From Eubacteriales bacterium (lineage in GTDB: Bacteria; Bacillota; Clostridia; Oscillospirales; Oscillospiraceae), in NCBI GenBank assembly GCA_030531595.1, contig JAUNND010000019.1, positions 1 to 36,595 of the forward strand: 36,595 nucleotides of DNA. The letters are read 5' to 3'. The translations under genes were made by a program, and so were the position numbers. Every line of letters starts with the position of its first letter. The stretch's first letter is position 1. Positions 1 to 7,763 of the stretch are shown here, piece by piece. Under the pieces are notes generated by a model that had not been told where the DNA came from, made no database searches, and saw nothing but the letters and a program-made list of their open reading frames with translations.

Positions 1-3
1 TTT

Positions 4-9
4 ACCTCC
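4..9 (-). promoter_or_regulatory. Ribosome binding site for a gene beyond the left edge
   Basis: On the minus strand the window ends with GGAGGT followed by AAA. This is a strong Shine-Dalgarno sequence whose start codon would lie just outside the window. It indicates that the leftward prophage operon continues beyond the edge, probably into the lysis genes. Confidence 0.5.
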
Positions 10-80
10 AATTGTTAATTGACAATTGACAGTTGACAATTGACACGTAATTGTCCATTGTCATTCCTCATTCCTCATTT
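10..80. repeat. AT-rich short tandem repeats
   Basis: This stretch is made of iterated short words. Units of ATTGACA/GTTGACA occur at about 18-46, and TCATTCC/TCATTTCC units occur at about 60-82. The iterations lie between the last small phage gene and the ribosome site at the left edge. Similar low-complexity runs are common between genes in gut Clostridia. I see no gene in it. Confidence 0.55.
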
Positions 81-158
81 CCTCCGTCCTATCCACACCG
101 GCAGTCCGATCACCGCCAGCAGCGCGATATCCTCGCCCAGCCGCCGCAGAAAGTACAT
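75..158 (-). CDS. Tiny membrane peptide of the prophage (27 aa)
   Basis: A 27-codon frame begins at an ATG 10 bases after the stop of the 56-aa gene and reads MYFLRRLGEDIALLAVIGLP before ending in WIGRRK. It has one short hydrophobic segment flanked by arginines and lysines, which fits a single-pass membrane peptide. An in-frame ATG at 176, overlapping the upstream gene, would lengthen it to 33 aa. The ribosome site (AAGGCGGAG) is mediocre. Its place after the fibre genes, where lysis genes usually begin, would fit a holin-like or accessory role, but that is inference. It could also be a chance frame. Confidence 0.4.
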   Translation of the reverse strand: MYFLRRLGEDIALLAVIGLPVWIGRRK

Positions 159-168
159 GATCTCCGCC

Positions 169-339
169 TTACACATCGTCGTACTTAACGCCGTAGACGT
201 CCAGCGTGTCTTTAATTTCCGCGTCCTTCAGAAGCTGCTTTCTCTGACCTTTCGGGATATTGTCCCATAACTTTTGCAAGCCGTGATTGCCCTTGCTGAG
301 TGCGGCGTCGGTCTTGTGTTTAAGCTCTGTCTTGGTCAT
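169..339 (-). CDS. Small hypothetical phage protein (56 aa)
   Basis: The frame starts at an ATG that overlaps the stop of the preceding gene by four bases (ATGA), the usual sign of translational coupling. The product is hydrophilic, starts MTKTELKHKTDAALSKGNHG and has a central LWDNIPKGQRKQLL stretch. It has no signal peptide or membrane segment. Short charged proteins at this place in tail/lysis regions of Firmicutes phages are common, for example XkdX-like ones, but I cannot assign it to a family. The start and frame are well supported by the overlap. Confidence 0.65.
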   Translation of the reverse strand: MTKTELKHKTDAALSKGNHGLQKLWDNIPKGQRKQLLKDAEIKDTLDVYGVKYDDV

Positions 340-593
340 ATGCTCACCCCCATGAGGTTAAGCGCCGCTTGGTAATCTTCCTCGGTGGCGTCCTCCTCCG
401 GCACGGCGGGTATTTCGTGCAGCTCCCATGTGAGGTCAATGCGCAGCAGATATATGTACCCCTCGGGTGCTGTCGGTCTCTTGCCGAACAGAGCAAGGAT
501 ACCGTTGTATTCCGCTTCGGTGATCTCCGTATTCCCGCAGTTTTTCCCGACACCGATGATGATACCGTCTTTTACAGTGATAAAATATTTCAT
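336..593 (-). CDS. Small hypothetical phage protein (85 aa)
   Basis: This acidic 85-aa protein begins MKYFITVKDGIIIGVGKNCG and has a predicted beta-rich N-terminal half followed by an acidic patch (PEEDATEEDY). A GAGGTG ribosome site sits five bases before the ATG, inside the end of the upstream gene. It lies between the fibre-associated gene and the 56-aa gene in a tightly packed leftward operon. No family is recognised. Proteins of this size and place often accompany tail fibres, so a fibre-accessory role is possible but unproven. Confidence 0.7.
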   Translation of the reverse strand: MKYFITVKDGIIIGVGKNCGNTEITEAEYNGILALFGKRPTAPEGYIYLLRIDLTWELHEIPAVPEEDATEEDYQAALNLMGVSI

Positions 594-597
594 GCCG

Positions 598-1050
598 TCA
601 CCTCACTAAAACATATCTTTCCATAGTTGTAACACCGGCATACGCAATTACTACTGACCCGTTACTGTTCCAACGCCCCGTTGTACTATTGTATTTGAGG
701 ATGAATGTTGAAGACGTAATAGTCCCTAAACTTTCCGCAAAAAAGGTCAGCTCGTTACCAACGAGTGAACGGTTTTTATTTACCCATATGGCAAGGATGT
801 CGGTATTGCCTGCGATCAGTCCGCTGAACAGCTCGTACACACCGTCTCTCGTTGAATAATCAGCCTCAAAGGTGTATTCCGCCGACGGGGTTACGCCTAT
901 GGTGATAGCGGCGATGGCATCGGCAAAGCCCTTACCGTTGGCAAAGTCGTATGTGATGGGCGTGCTGCCGCCGGTCTTGGCGCGTATGGCGTTCGCCTCT
1001 GCGGTGCGGCAGGCGTTTTCTTTTGTCGCGTCGATCAAGTTTATTGCCAT
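598..1050 (-). CDS. Tail-fibre-associated phage protein (150 aa)
   Basis: The start codon shares one base with the upstream stop (TGATG), which indicates coupled translation. The N-terminal 45 residues contain ADAIRAKTG-like text (here NAIRAKTGGSTPITYDFANG then KGFADAIAAI). This module recurs in appendage proteins of gut Firmicutes phages and looks like a short helical linker. The rest, with many Thr, Ser, Tyr and Asn residues, looks like a beta-structured virion-surface domain. No catalytic motif is seen. It is probably a small receptor-facing or fibre-tip protein working with the collagen-repeat protein encoded just upstream. The exact role is not known. Confidence 0.65.
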   Translation of the reverse strand: MAINLIDATKENACRTAEANAIRAKTGGSTPITYDFANGKGFADAIAAITIGVTPSAEYTFEADYSTRDGVYELFSGLIAGNTDILAIWVNKNRSLVGNELTFFAESLGTITSSTFILKYNSTTGRWNSNGSVVIAYAGVTTMERYVLVR

Positions 1051-2042
1051 CAGTAGCTCCCTCCTGTCAGAACAGAAAATGCCTGTGTCGTTACCTCGCC
1101 GTCCGACCCGACCACAAGGAACTCTCCCGCATGGGAAGCACCCTGTGCCTTATCGAGCTTATTGTTCAATGCCGAGCTCAGTCCCGTGATCGCCGACACG
1201 GGGTGCTGATCGGCAGCATCGCGGTTAGAAAGCTCCGTGTGGTCGCCTGTGCCGCTTCCGCCGCCCTGAACAATAGCCCACGCCTTATTTTTCCTTGCGT
1301 ACTGCTGCCCGTCATTCGGCGCTTCCGTGACAAGCTCGTCCGCGCTTCCGTCCGGATCGATCTGAACATTGTACCCTTCGGGTATCGGGTCTGACCCGAC
1401 ATATACGCCGCTCTCGCCCGTATCGCCTTTGTCACCTTTGTCGCCTTTATTGCCCGTATCGCCCTTTACGCCCTGTATGCCGGTGTCTCCCTTGAGTCCG
1501 CTGAAGGCAAAGACGAGCTTTTTGCCGCCCGTTATGTTCTCCTGATGCACCTCGACCGAAGGTGTGCCGTTATGAGCGTCCACAGTTGCCTCGGCGGCGG
1601 TAATGAGTCCGGCGGAGATCGCGTTCTGCGCTCTGCCGATCAGCTCATCAAGGGCGGAATACTCATCCGATGAGGCAACGCCGTCCTCGTCAATGGCGGT
1701 CTCTTCAACAAAGATGCAGAATCTCGGCGCGATGATCAGCATTTCCCCCACGCCGTACAGACGTATCTCGCAATCAACTCTGCCGATCACCGCCGTAGTC
1801 TGCGGCGTGATCTCCGCGATGACCCTGTTTTCGCTGATCGTGCAGGTATTCAATATCTGCGTATCATCAGGTTTCGCGGCGGCAAACATGGCGGTACAGT
1901 CCTGAGTGATCGTATACGGCTTCCCTCCGTCGGTAAAGCTCACCTCAAGGGCGTGGGCACTCTCGCCGCGCCGTAATGTGATCGCCCTCTGCACGCCGCT
2001 CCCCGCCACGTCGAGAGTCAGTTTGTGTGTTGAATAGTTCAT
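1050..2042 (-). CDS. BppU-like baseplate/appendage protein with collagen-like repeats
   Basis: The protein has about 330 residues. The first 120 residues resemble the BppU N-terminal domain, which anchors receptor-binding appendages (an immunoglobulin-like fold by family knowledge). Near residues 185-215 there are about nine Gly-x-y triplets, including GDKGDKGDTG, that should form a short collagen-like triple helix. After them come a YARKNKAWAIV segment and an HTELSNRDAADQHPVSAITG segment, both typical of phage fibres. I chose the ATG at 2042 rather than the GTG six bases earlier because the GAGG ribosome site is then five bases away. It probably forms a trimeric spike or fibre that presents the downstream small proteins. 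Confidence 0.75.
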   Translation of the reverse strand: MNYSTHKLTLDVAGSGVQRAITLRRGESAHALEVSFTDGGKPYTITQDCTAMFAAAKPDDTQILNTCTISENRVIAEITPQTTAVIGRVDCEIRLYGVGEMLIIAPRFCIFVEETAIDEDGVASSDEYSALDELIGRAQNAISAGLITAAEATVDAHNGTPSVEVHQENITGGKKLVFAFSGLKGDTGIQGVKGDTGNKGDKGDKGDTGESGVYVGSDPIPEGYNVQIDPDGSADELVTEAPNDGQQYARKNKAWAIVQGGGSGTGDHTELSNRDAADQHPVSAITGLSSALNNKLDKAQGASHAGEFLVVGSDGEVTTQAFSVLTGGSY

Positions 2043-2051
2043 GCTCACCTC

Positions 2052-2909
2052 TTACACGGAAAACCATCCGCTGTTGCCGTAGACCTTTTCCCACGCTGCC
2101 TGGCTTTTCGGACCCCATGCGCCGTCCACGGCGATGTTGTAGCCCATATTGCGCAGCTCGCGCTGTACGACCTTCGCGTCGCGTCCGTCGGGTGCTGTGT
2201 TGGGATAATAGCTGCCCGACTTTGCGGCTGAGCCTGTGCTGTCCGGCTGCGGCAGCTCAAAGCCGGGGGCGTATTCACCCGTCATGGAGTAGTAGCGTTT
2301 TGCATCTATCAGCCCCATGTTGTAGGCTGTTTTGGGGTTGGCGCTTATCCAGTTGTTTTTCATGCTGTCCGCCGTCTGCGCCCCGTAAAGCGCGGCATAG
2401 CCGGAGAAATCTCCGTACTTTGCCTTCGCCGCCGCCTCGGACTCGCTGAGCTTTCTCTCGTCCTGTGCGCGTTTATAATCCCGCTCCTCGGCTTCATTGT
2501 AGGCGTCCAGCTCGTCGGAATATCTCTCATACTCGCTGTCGCGGAGTTTTTTCAGAGCACCGAAATCATCCCACAGGCCCTGATCCTCCTTTTCATAGCG
2601 GCTGTATGCCAGCTCATAGAGCTGAGGGATCACATCGCCGAGCTTTTCAAGCTGTCTGTCATAGCTCTGCTGTCCCGCGCTCTGGGCGTAGCTGGACGCA
2701 TAGCCGCCGGTGAGGGCCGAGGTCTGCCCCACTGTGTCGCGCATGGCGGCTCTGCCCTGAGATATATAGTCGCTCTTATATTTCTTATAGATGGGATCGG
2801 CGGACACGTCATAGTGAAACGCCTCCCTGTTTTTTATTCTGTCATAGCTGTCCTTCAGCTCTTTGTCGAAGCTGTCGTCATAGACAGGCTTAACTGTTCT
2901 GCTGCTCAT
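2052..2909 (-). CDS. Virion protein with C-terminal peptidoglycan-binding domain
   Basis: The protein has 285 residues. The N-terminal 210 residues are charged and helical and carry the text SALTGGYASSYAQSAGQQSY, a pattern I associate with a virion-protein family of short-tailed Firmicutes phages, perhaps ejected with the DNA. The last 60 residues are a peptidoglycan-binding type 1 domain (AKVVQRELRNMGYNIAVDG followed by AWGPKSQAAW). No catalytic domain is present, so it should bind the wall rather than cut it. A good AAGGAG ribosome site precedes the ATG. The fusion suggests the protein meets the host wall during entry, but this is inference. An alternative is a structural tail-tip anchor. 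Confidence 0.7.
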   Translation of the reverse strand: MSSRTVKPVYDDSFDKELKDSYDRIKNREAFHYDVSADPIYKKYKSDYISQGRAAMRDTVGQTSALTGGYASSYAQSAGQQSYDRQLEKLGDVIPQLYELAYSRYEKEDQGLWDDFGALKKLRDSEYERYSDELDAYNEAEERDYKRAQDERKLSESEAAAKAKYGDFSGYAALYGAQTADSMKNNWISANPKTAYNMGLIDAKRYYSMTGEYAPGFELPQPDSTGSAAKSGSYYPNTAPDGRDAKVVQRELRNMGYNIAVDGAWGPKSQAAWEKVYGNSGWFSV

Positions 2910-2921
2910 TTTTTCTCCTTT

Positions 2922-3032
2922 TCATTTCCATTCTCCGTTTGCAAAGCACAGGAGCCTTGCTTCTCTCCATGCGCCGAGAGTGTATATATAAACGCTCACG
3001 CTGTGAAAGCCTCTGTTCATATATATCATCAT
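2922..3032 (-). CDS. Tiny phage protein (36 aa)
   Basis: A 36-codon frame begins with ATGATG, the first ATG overlapping the stop of the large appendage gene by four bases (ATGA). It ends just before the AAGGAG ribosome site of the next gene. The product contains SVSVYIYTLGAWREA and ends in FANGEWK. Such short proteins with a YIY...W...GEWK pattern recur beside fibre genes of gut phages. The tight coupling on both sides argues for a real gene. The function is unknown. Confidence 0.6.
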   Translation of the reverse strand: MMIYMNRGFHSVSVYIYTLGAWREARLLCFANGEWK

Positions 3033-4612
3033 GAGCTTATCCTCAGATATATCTGTCCCTCAACCGGCGAGGAAACCGCCGTCTCCGGCGCAGCCGTGCC
3101 GTAGGCCGATGGGGAGAGCACCGGTATCCCGCCGTAGAGCCGCCAGTGATCGGGTATCTGAAGAGCGTTCTGCGCGTCGGGCGCCATGCCGAAGCCCACC
3201 GCCGTACCTGATGAGTTGAACTTCATCGCCCATTGCAGTCTGTACATCGGCACGGTGTAAACGCTTGAAGCACCCACCGCGTCGGTAACGGTGAAGCGCA
3301 CAGTCACGCTGTCCCCCGTGAGAGTGCCGCCTATGATTGCCGGAGTGCTCCATCGGTCGGACCACACGCCGTTTTCATAGCCGCTGAGCACGGTCTCATT
3401 CCCGTAGCTCCCGCCCGACGGCTTTGCAGCGACCGTAACGGTGCAGGTGTTCCCGCCGGTCTGAGAGCAGGAGGCTCTGAATTTTACCTTGAAATAAGCG
3501 CCGCTCTCGTTCTCGCTGCCGTCCGCGCTGCATCTAAGAGCGCCGAGCTCTGTCAGCGACGGTGCGACATACGGCGATACCGTCAGCGTTACCGACACGC
3601 TGTGTGACATTCCTCTCGTGTCGGTTACTGTGCACACGAGCGCGGTATCGATGTTTATAACGTCTGTGAGTATATCCGGCGTTTCGCTGTCATAGGTTTT
3701 TCCCGCCATACTGACGGAGTATTTTTCTATTCCCGCTCCTGCGCAGTCTGTCAGACTGATAAGACCGGTGAGGAAGCTGACACGCGCTCTGCTTACGCCC
3801 GATACAAAGCCGCTGATAGCAGAGCCGGAATTTACCGCCGTGACGTTCAATGCCTCTGCGTAGAACACAGGATGCATATCCCTGTCCGCGCTGAGTGTAA
3901 ACTGCGCACTGACGCTTCCCGCAAAAGCGGTGCAGGCCGCGTCCGAATAGCTGGTGACCGTAACGTCTACCGTAATACTTTTTGCAGCCGTGTTCCTGTT
4001 CAGCCATGCACGCGGGCAGTTATATGTAAGTGTATCGGCAAAGGGCGCGGATATTGCAAGAGTGCTGCTCTGATAGCTGAACACGGCTTTGTGGTACACG
4101 TTTCCCGCTCTGTTCATAACGATGGTGACGTTTCCGCCCGTGCTGACGGACGGCGAGATCGAGCTTACGGTGCTGACAGGCGGGGTATAGCTGCCCTCGA
4201 CGGCGAAGGCGGGATCGACGCAGTTCCAGCCGGTATAGTATTCGGTGCCGGAGGATATGACATAGACAAAGAGGTAGTACCTTGTATTCGGCGTGAGGTT
4301 AAGATCGGTCGCATACAGCACGCAGCCGTAACCCGTCTGCGGAGAGTATTCAAGCAAAGCCGTGTTGGAGTCGGGCGTTACGCCTCTTGCATTGCAGAAG
4401 TCATATTCTCCCGTTGAAAGCTTAAAGCCGAAGGTCTGATTGCCGTCGCCTCTGCGGTTCCATATCATATCGAGCCATATCGCCACGCGGGACGCGCCCT
4501 GTGCGCCGGTCGTGAAGTCATAGCGCACAACATAGTTATTGTTGCCGGTGTAGCCGCCCCAGCCCGCATCCGCGCCGAGGGCGATGCCGTTTTGGAAAAA
4601 CATTGCTCCCAT
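3029..4612 (-). CDS. Large appendage/tail-fibre protein, DUF859-like
   Basis: This 527-aa protein is rich in Ser, Thr, Val and Gly and looks like a string of beta-sandwich (Ig/fibronectin-like) domains. The N-terminal 150 residues resemble a lectin-like or carbohydrate-binding module (YTGWNCVDPAFAVEG). The C-terminal 80 residues contain the text QWAMKFNSSGTAVGFGMAP, similar to the ends of DUF859-type phage tail proteins. A GGGAGG ribosome site lies seven bases before the ATG and overlaps the stop of the upstream gene. A role in host attachment at the tail tip is likely. The receptor cannot be inferred from the sequence. Confidence 0.65.
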   Translation of the reverse strand: MGAMFFQNGIALGADAGWGGYTGNNNYVVRYDFTTGAQGASRVAIWLDMIWNRRGDGNQTFGFKLSTGEYDFCNARGVTPDSNTALLEYSPQTGYGCVLYATDLNLTPNTRYYLFVYVISSGTEYYTGWNCVDPAFAVEGSYTPPVSTVSSISPSVSTGGNVTIVMNRAGNVYHKAVFSYQSSTLAISAPFADTLTYNCPRAWLNRNTAAKSITVDVTVTSYSDAACTAFAGSVSAQFTLSADRDMHPVFYAEALNVTAVNSGSAISGFVSGVSRARVSFLTGLISLTDCAGAGIEKYSVSMAGKTYDSETPDILTDVINIDTALVCTVTDTRGMSHSVSVTLTVSPYVAPSLTELGALRCSADGSENESGAYFKVKFRASCSQTGGNTCTVTVAAKPSGGSYGNETVLSGYENGVWSDRWSTPAIIGGTLTGDSVTVRFTVTDAVGASSVYTVPMYRLQWAMKFNSSGTAVGFGMAPDAQNALQIPDHWRLYGGIPVLSPSAYGTAAPETAVSSPVEGQIYLRISS

Positions 4613-4615
4613 CCG

Positions 4616-5422
4616 TTAACCTCCCGTAAATTTGATGCCGAGACCGTTTTCGTTGAGGATGCGCCACGCGCCGCCGATCTGCAATGTGTCCTCGATGGCG
4701 GTGTTGGCGATATGAAGCATACCGTCCACGCTGTCATACCAGCCGCGTTTATAGCCGTCTATCCAGAACTGCCAGCCGGTCGAGGTGTATAAGCCGAAGG
4801 TCTGGCCGGAGGAAAGGCGGTAATACTCCGTTCCGTCACTGCCCTGTGTTATCTGACCGGTAAACTGCAAATTCTGGGAAATTGCGATGCCGGTCACGTC
4901 CTCATCTGTCGTGGGGTCGGTGACGATGCCCCGACGTATCTGCCCGTTGAGTGAGGTCATATACTGCTGCACAAGACCGATGTCGTTTCTTGCTGACTCG
5001 ATAAGCTCCTCATAATTATAGCTTTCCAGAACACCGGCGGCGGTGGTGCTGATCTGCGCTTCGAGCTTCTGAGCGAAGGAGCCGAACTCGGAGCGTGCAA
5101 GGCACTCTTCGCTTATCTGCCGGGTGCAGTCGTCGGTGTACTGTCGCTGCTGCTCGGTGGAGCGGACGATCTCGGTACGTATGTTGTCGGAGGTCTTGAC
5201 GATCAGTGCCTTGAGCTGCTTTGCGTTCTCTCTGACTTTTGCAACATCCTCACCGCTCCCCGTGTTCCCGACCGGAAGTGCTGTTTTTGCCGCCGTTGTC
5301 AGCGTTCCGACGGGTGCGCTCTCGGCAGAATTGAGCTGCTGCGCCATACGCACGAGATAGGAGCGCAGCGCGGCAAGCTGCCGGGATGATGATCCGGAGA
5401 GGATCGGCGGTAACTCGTACAT
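4616..5422 (-). CDS. Predicted tail appendage connector (268 aa)
   Basis: The N-terminal part (about 15-150) is mostly helical and charged, with a likely coiled coil around KVRENAKQLKALIVKTSDNI. The C-terminal half is beta-rich and ends in MHIANTAIEDTLQIGGAWRI and a short glycine-rich tail. This layout fits a trimeric adaptor between the tail hub and the fibres. Two in-frame ATGs exist. The one at 5428 overlaps the previous stop, but its GGAGG touches the codon, so I chose the ATG at 5422, which has seven bases of spacing. I do not recognise a named family. Confidence 0.6.
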   Translation of the reverse strand: MYELPPILSGSSSRQLAALRSYLVRMAQQLNSAESAPVGTLTTAAKTALPVGNTGSGEDVAKVRENAKQLKALIVKTSDNIRTEIVRSTEQQRQYTDDCTRQISEECLARSEFGSFAQKLEAQISTTAAGVLESYNYEELIESARNDIGLVQQYMTSLNGQIRRGIVTDPTTDEDVTGIAISQNLQFTGQITQGSDGTEYYRLSSGQTFGLYTSTGWQFWIDGYKRGWYDSVDGMLHIANTAIEDTLQIGGAWRILNENGLGIKFTGG

Positions 5423-5424
5423 AC

Positions 5425-7155
5425 TCATCCCTCCGTCAGCTCCATCCATATCGCATACAGCTTCACATCTCCCGTGCCGGATATTCTTATTCTGAAATGA
5501 TCGCAGCGTCTGAGCTTTAAGGGTATCTCCACGCTCCCCGTTCCGTTTTGCCGCAGACCGCCGGCATATTCCCAGCGGTCAAGGGAGTCGTAGCATACAA
5601 AGACCTCCGTTTCGCCGTCCTTCTGCAGATCGGCACGCAATATAAGGCGGCTGACGTATTTCTCTCTCGGATATTCAAGACCCGAAAGTCCCGTCTCGGC
5701 AGACCAGCTTATTTCATCCTCCGCCGTACCGTCCTTGCCGGTCATGCCGATAAGCTTATTGCCGGAAATGCAGTAGAGCTCGTTGTCCTTTGAAGCAAAC
5801 TGAAAAGCTCTGAACGAGTCCTCCCTGCACCACAGGCCCTTCTGCGTATCGTATACGAACAGATGAGGTGTGCTGTCGCTGTCAAGCACGGACAGATAGT
5901 AGCGCCGACCGAGCACACCGGCGACGGCAGACGAGTAGTGCTTATCGCCCAGCGGCGCGGAAATGCTCTCCGGAAAGCTGCCCTGATAGGCGCAGACGTC
6001 GGATATCGATTTGTAGTAGAGCGTTTCATTCACGACCGCAAGGCTCTTTGCGCTGCCTTTTTCCACTCCGCGGCATACCGTCTCCTCTACCTGATGGGCG
6101 CCGACCGATGAAACGCCGACGCGGTGCAGACAGTTTTCCTTGAAGAATATCGGGCTGCCCAGGTAATTCACAGCACCCGTCCACGCCCCGTCCGAGCCGA
6201 CGGACGCTCTCCACGAGTCGGTCGACAGCCCCATAAACTGATTCCAGTTTTTGAAATCGCCCAGCGCACAGGCGTACAGCTCGTTGAGGTTGCCGTTTCC
6301 GTCGTTTCCGTAGCGGCATCCCCACAGACGGTTTCGGCACTGACAGACGAAGTCCATCGCGGGCACACGGCGGTCTATGCGTATGCTCTCGTTTTGATAC
6401 GTGCCGCCCGTCACGGGCTCATTGAGAACTACGATGTAATCGCTCACGCCGTCCCCGCCGCCGACAGCCTGAATTATCCTGCTTCCGTTGAGTCCGGCGG
6501 CGGAGCTGCCCGACAGCTCTATGCCGTCATACTGCGAAAACGCCGACGGGAGCTGACCCTGAGTTGTAAAGGTAAGCTTTGTATAGACGCTCTCTATGTT
6601 CACCCACTGCTCCAGAGCATCGCTCCAGCGGGCAAGAGTGCTGTTCTCGCCGTCCAGCCATAGCTGACCGTTTTCCGGGGCAGTCGGCTCTGTCAGACTG
6701 TAATCGACGCCGGAATATGCCTCGCCTTCCGCATCGCACATAGCGTAGCTCACCGAGCCCGTATAGCTCCAATGGGCGTCCATGCTGCCGTAGTCGCTGT
6801 GATCGGCGGTGTTGAAATAGCGGTTATCTGGGAAGATGCACAGATAAGCGCCCATGCTTACAAGCTGCTTTTCCCCCGCCGTCAGACCGGTGACGGGCGT
6901 TGCGAGGGAGTTATAGTAGAGCGTCCCGTTGTCCACCCATGCCAGAGCGTCCTTTTCGATCAGCCCCTGGGGAGAGGTGAGGGTCAGTACCTCACCCCTC
7001 TTTTTTCTTGCGGAAAGCATAGGATAGCCCTCAACGGACATATTCTCCGTTTCATAAAAGCTCCCCTCGGCGGCGCGAAGGCGGTGGTCATAGCCGGTAA
7101 ACACGCTTATGCTTTTGCGGCGGGGAGTTTTCCCGCTCAGAATGGGATAGCGCAT
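5425..7155 (-). CDS. Predicted tail hub / DNA-retention protein
   Basis: At 576 residues it is the largest tail gene. It has repeated short beta motifs, several Trp/Tyr-rich blades and an NRLWGCRYG motif near residue 275. It ends with LRRCDHFRIRISGTGDVKLY, a pattern seen in tail-tube or packaged-DNA-stabilising proteins of short-tailed phages (T7 gp12 / P22 gp10-like beta propellers). It sits directly after the head-completion genes, where such proteins are encoded. A strong AAGGAGG site precedes the ATG. The assignment rests on pattern and position, not on an alignment. A structure prediction showing a beta propeller would support it. Confidence 0.6.
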   Translation of the reverse strand: MRYPILSGKTPRRKSISVFTGYDHRLRAAEGSFYETENMSVEGYPMLSARKKRGEVLTLTSPQGLIEKDALAWVDNGTLYYNSLATPVTGLTAGEKQLVSMGAYLCIFPDNRYFNTADHSDYGSMDAHWSYTGSVSYAMCDAEGEAYSGVDYSLTEPTAPENGQLWLDGENSTLARWSDALEQWVNIESVYTKLTFTTQGQLPSAFSQYDGIELSGSSAAGLNGSRIIQAVGGGDGVSDYIVVLNEPVTGGTYQNESIRIDRRVPAMDFVCQCRNRLWGCRYGNDGNGNLNELYACALGDFKNWNQFMGLSTDSWRASVGSDGAWTGAVNYLGSPIFFKENCLHRVGVSSVGAHQVEETVCRGVEKGSAKSLAVVNETLYYKSISDVCAYQGSFPESISAPLGDKHYSSAVAGVLGRRYYLSVLDSDSTPHLFVYDTQKGLWCREDSFRAFQFASKDNELYCISGNKLIGMTGKDGTAEDEISWSAETGLSGLEYPREKYVSRLILRADLQKDGETEVFVCYDSLDRWEYAGGLRQNGTGSVEIPLKLRRCDHFRIRISGTGDVKLYAIWMELTEG

Positions 7156-7169
7156 TGTGTTCGCCCTCC

Positions 7170-7526
7170 TTACATATAGTTTTTCTTCTGCGACTTTGGG
7201 GTGTGCTCCCGGTTGTAGGCATTGGCAAAGGCGGAGTATACCGAGCGGAACATGGCGTTTGAATTGTTGAAGCGGTCATACTCGCCGTTTGCGTAGTCCG
7301 TCTGTGCTTCCAGATAGTGGATATACATCTCATCATAGGGAGGCGGCGCGATCAGTACGCCGTCCTCCTCCGGAGTGTCGCAATCTTCCGATGCCCCCTC
7401 ATGGGTATCGATGATCTCCCTTTTCACCGTGCCTTCGAGCTGTTTGAGCCACACAAGCTTGTCGCCGTAGGCATAGGGATTGGGCTTGAGGCGGTCAAGC
7501 CGCGTGATGCACTCGTGTACGGTCAT
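7170..7526 (-). CDS. Predicted head-tail connector protein (118 aa)
   Basis: The product starts MTVHECITRLDRLKPNPYAY and continues with a helical LVWLKQLEGTVKREI segment and a second helical half (MYIHYLEAQTDYANGEYDRF). Helical proteins of this size directly after the capsid gene are usually gp6-like head-tail connectors that form a ring below the portal. The ATG overlaps the preceding stop by four bases (ATGA). No catalytic residues are apparent. The function is inferred from size, predicted fold and gene order. Confidence 0.6.
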   Translation of the reverse strand: MTVHECITRLDRLKPNPYAYGDKLVWLKQLEGTVKREIIDTHEGASEDCDTPEEDGVLIAPPPYDEMYIHYLEAQTDYANGEYDRFNNSNAMFRSVYSAFANAYNREHTPKSQKKNYM

Positions 7527-7747
7527 GCGGAAAAGGCGTTGCTGTCCTCAAACGCCATGATCTTTTCGAGCATTGCCTCGCGGTTTTCCAGTACCTCCGC
7601 CACGCACACGGGCACTTCGACCTCAATGCCGCGCTTGATGAGCCAGGTGCGTCCGTTGATGCCGACGAACACATCCTCCTGCTCGCGTCTCTCCTTGGGG
7701 AGTCTGATCTTAACGGTCTTTTCCGCTGTGTTTTTCTTAGCTGCCAT
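7523..7747 (-). CDS. Small capsid-associated phage protein (74 aa)
   Basis: A basic N-terminus (MAAKKNTAEKTVKIRLPKER) is followed by EDVFVGINGRTWLIKRGIEV and an acidic helical tail. Comparable small proteins follow N4-gp56-type capsid genes in Clostridia prophages, but their role is unknown to me. Two ATGs are available. I chose the second (7747), since its GGAG lies eight bases upstream while the first ATG is too close. The gene starts 17 bases after the capsid stop and overlaps the next gene by four bases. Confidence 0.65.
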   Translation of the reverse strand: MAAKKNTAEKTVKIRLPKERREQEDVFVGINGRTWLIKRGIEVEVPVCVAEVLENREAMLEKIMAFEDSNAFSA

Positions 7748-7763
7748 ATTCATTTCTCCTTTC

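Noticed and set aside
1380..1500. Tandem GTCACCTTTGTCGCC-type DNA repeats
   Set aside because: They encode the collagen-like Gly-x-y triplets of the appendage protein and are not a separate element.
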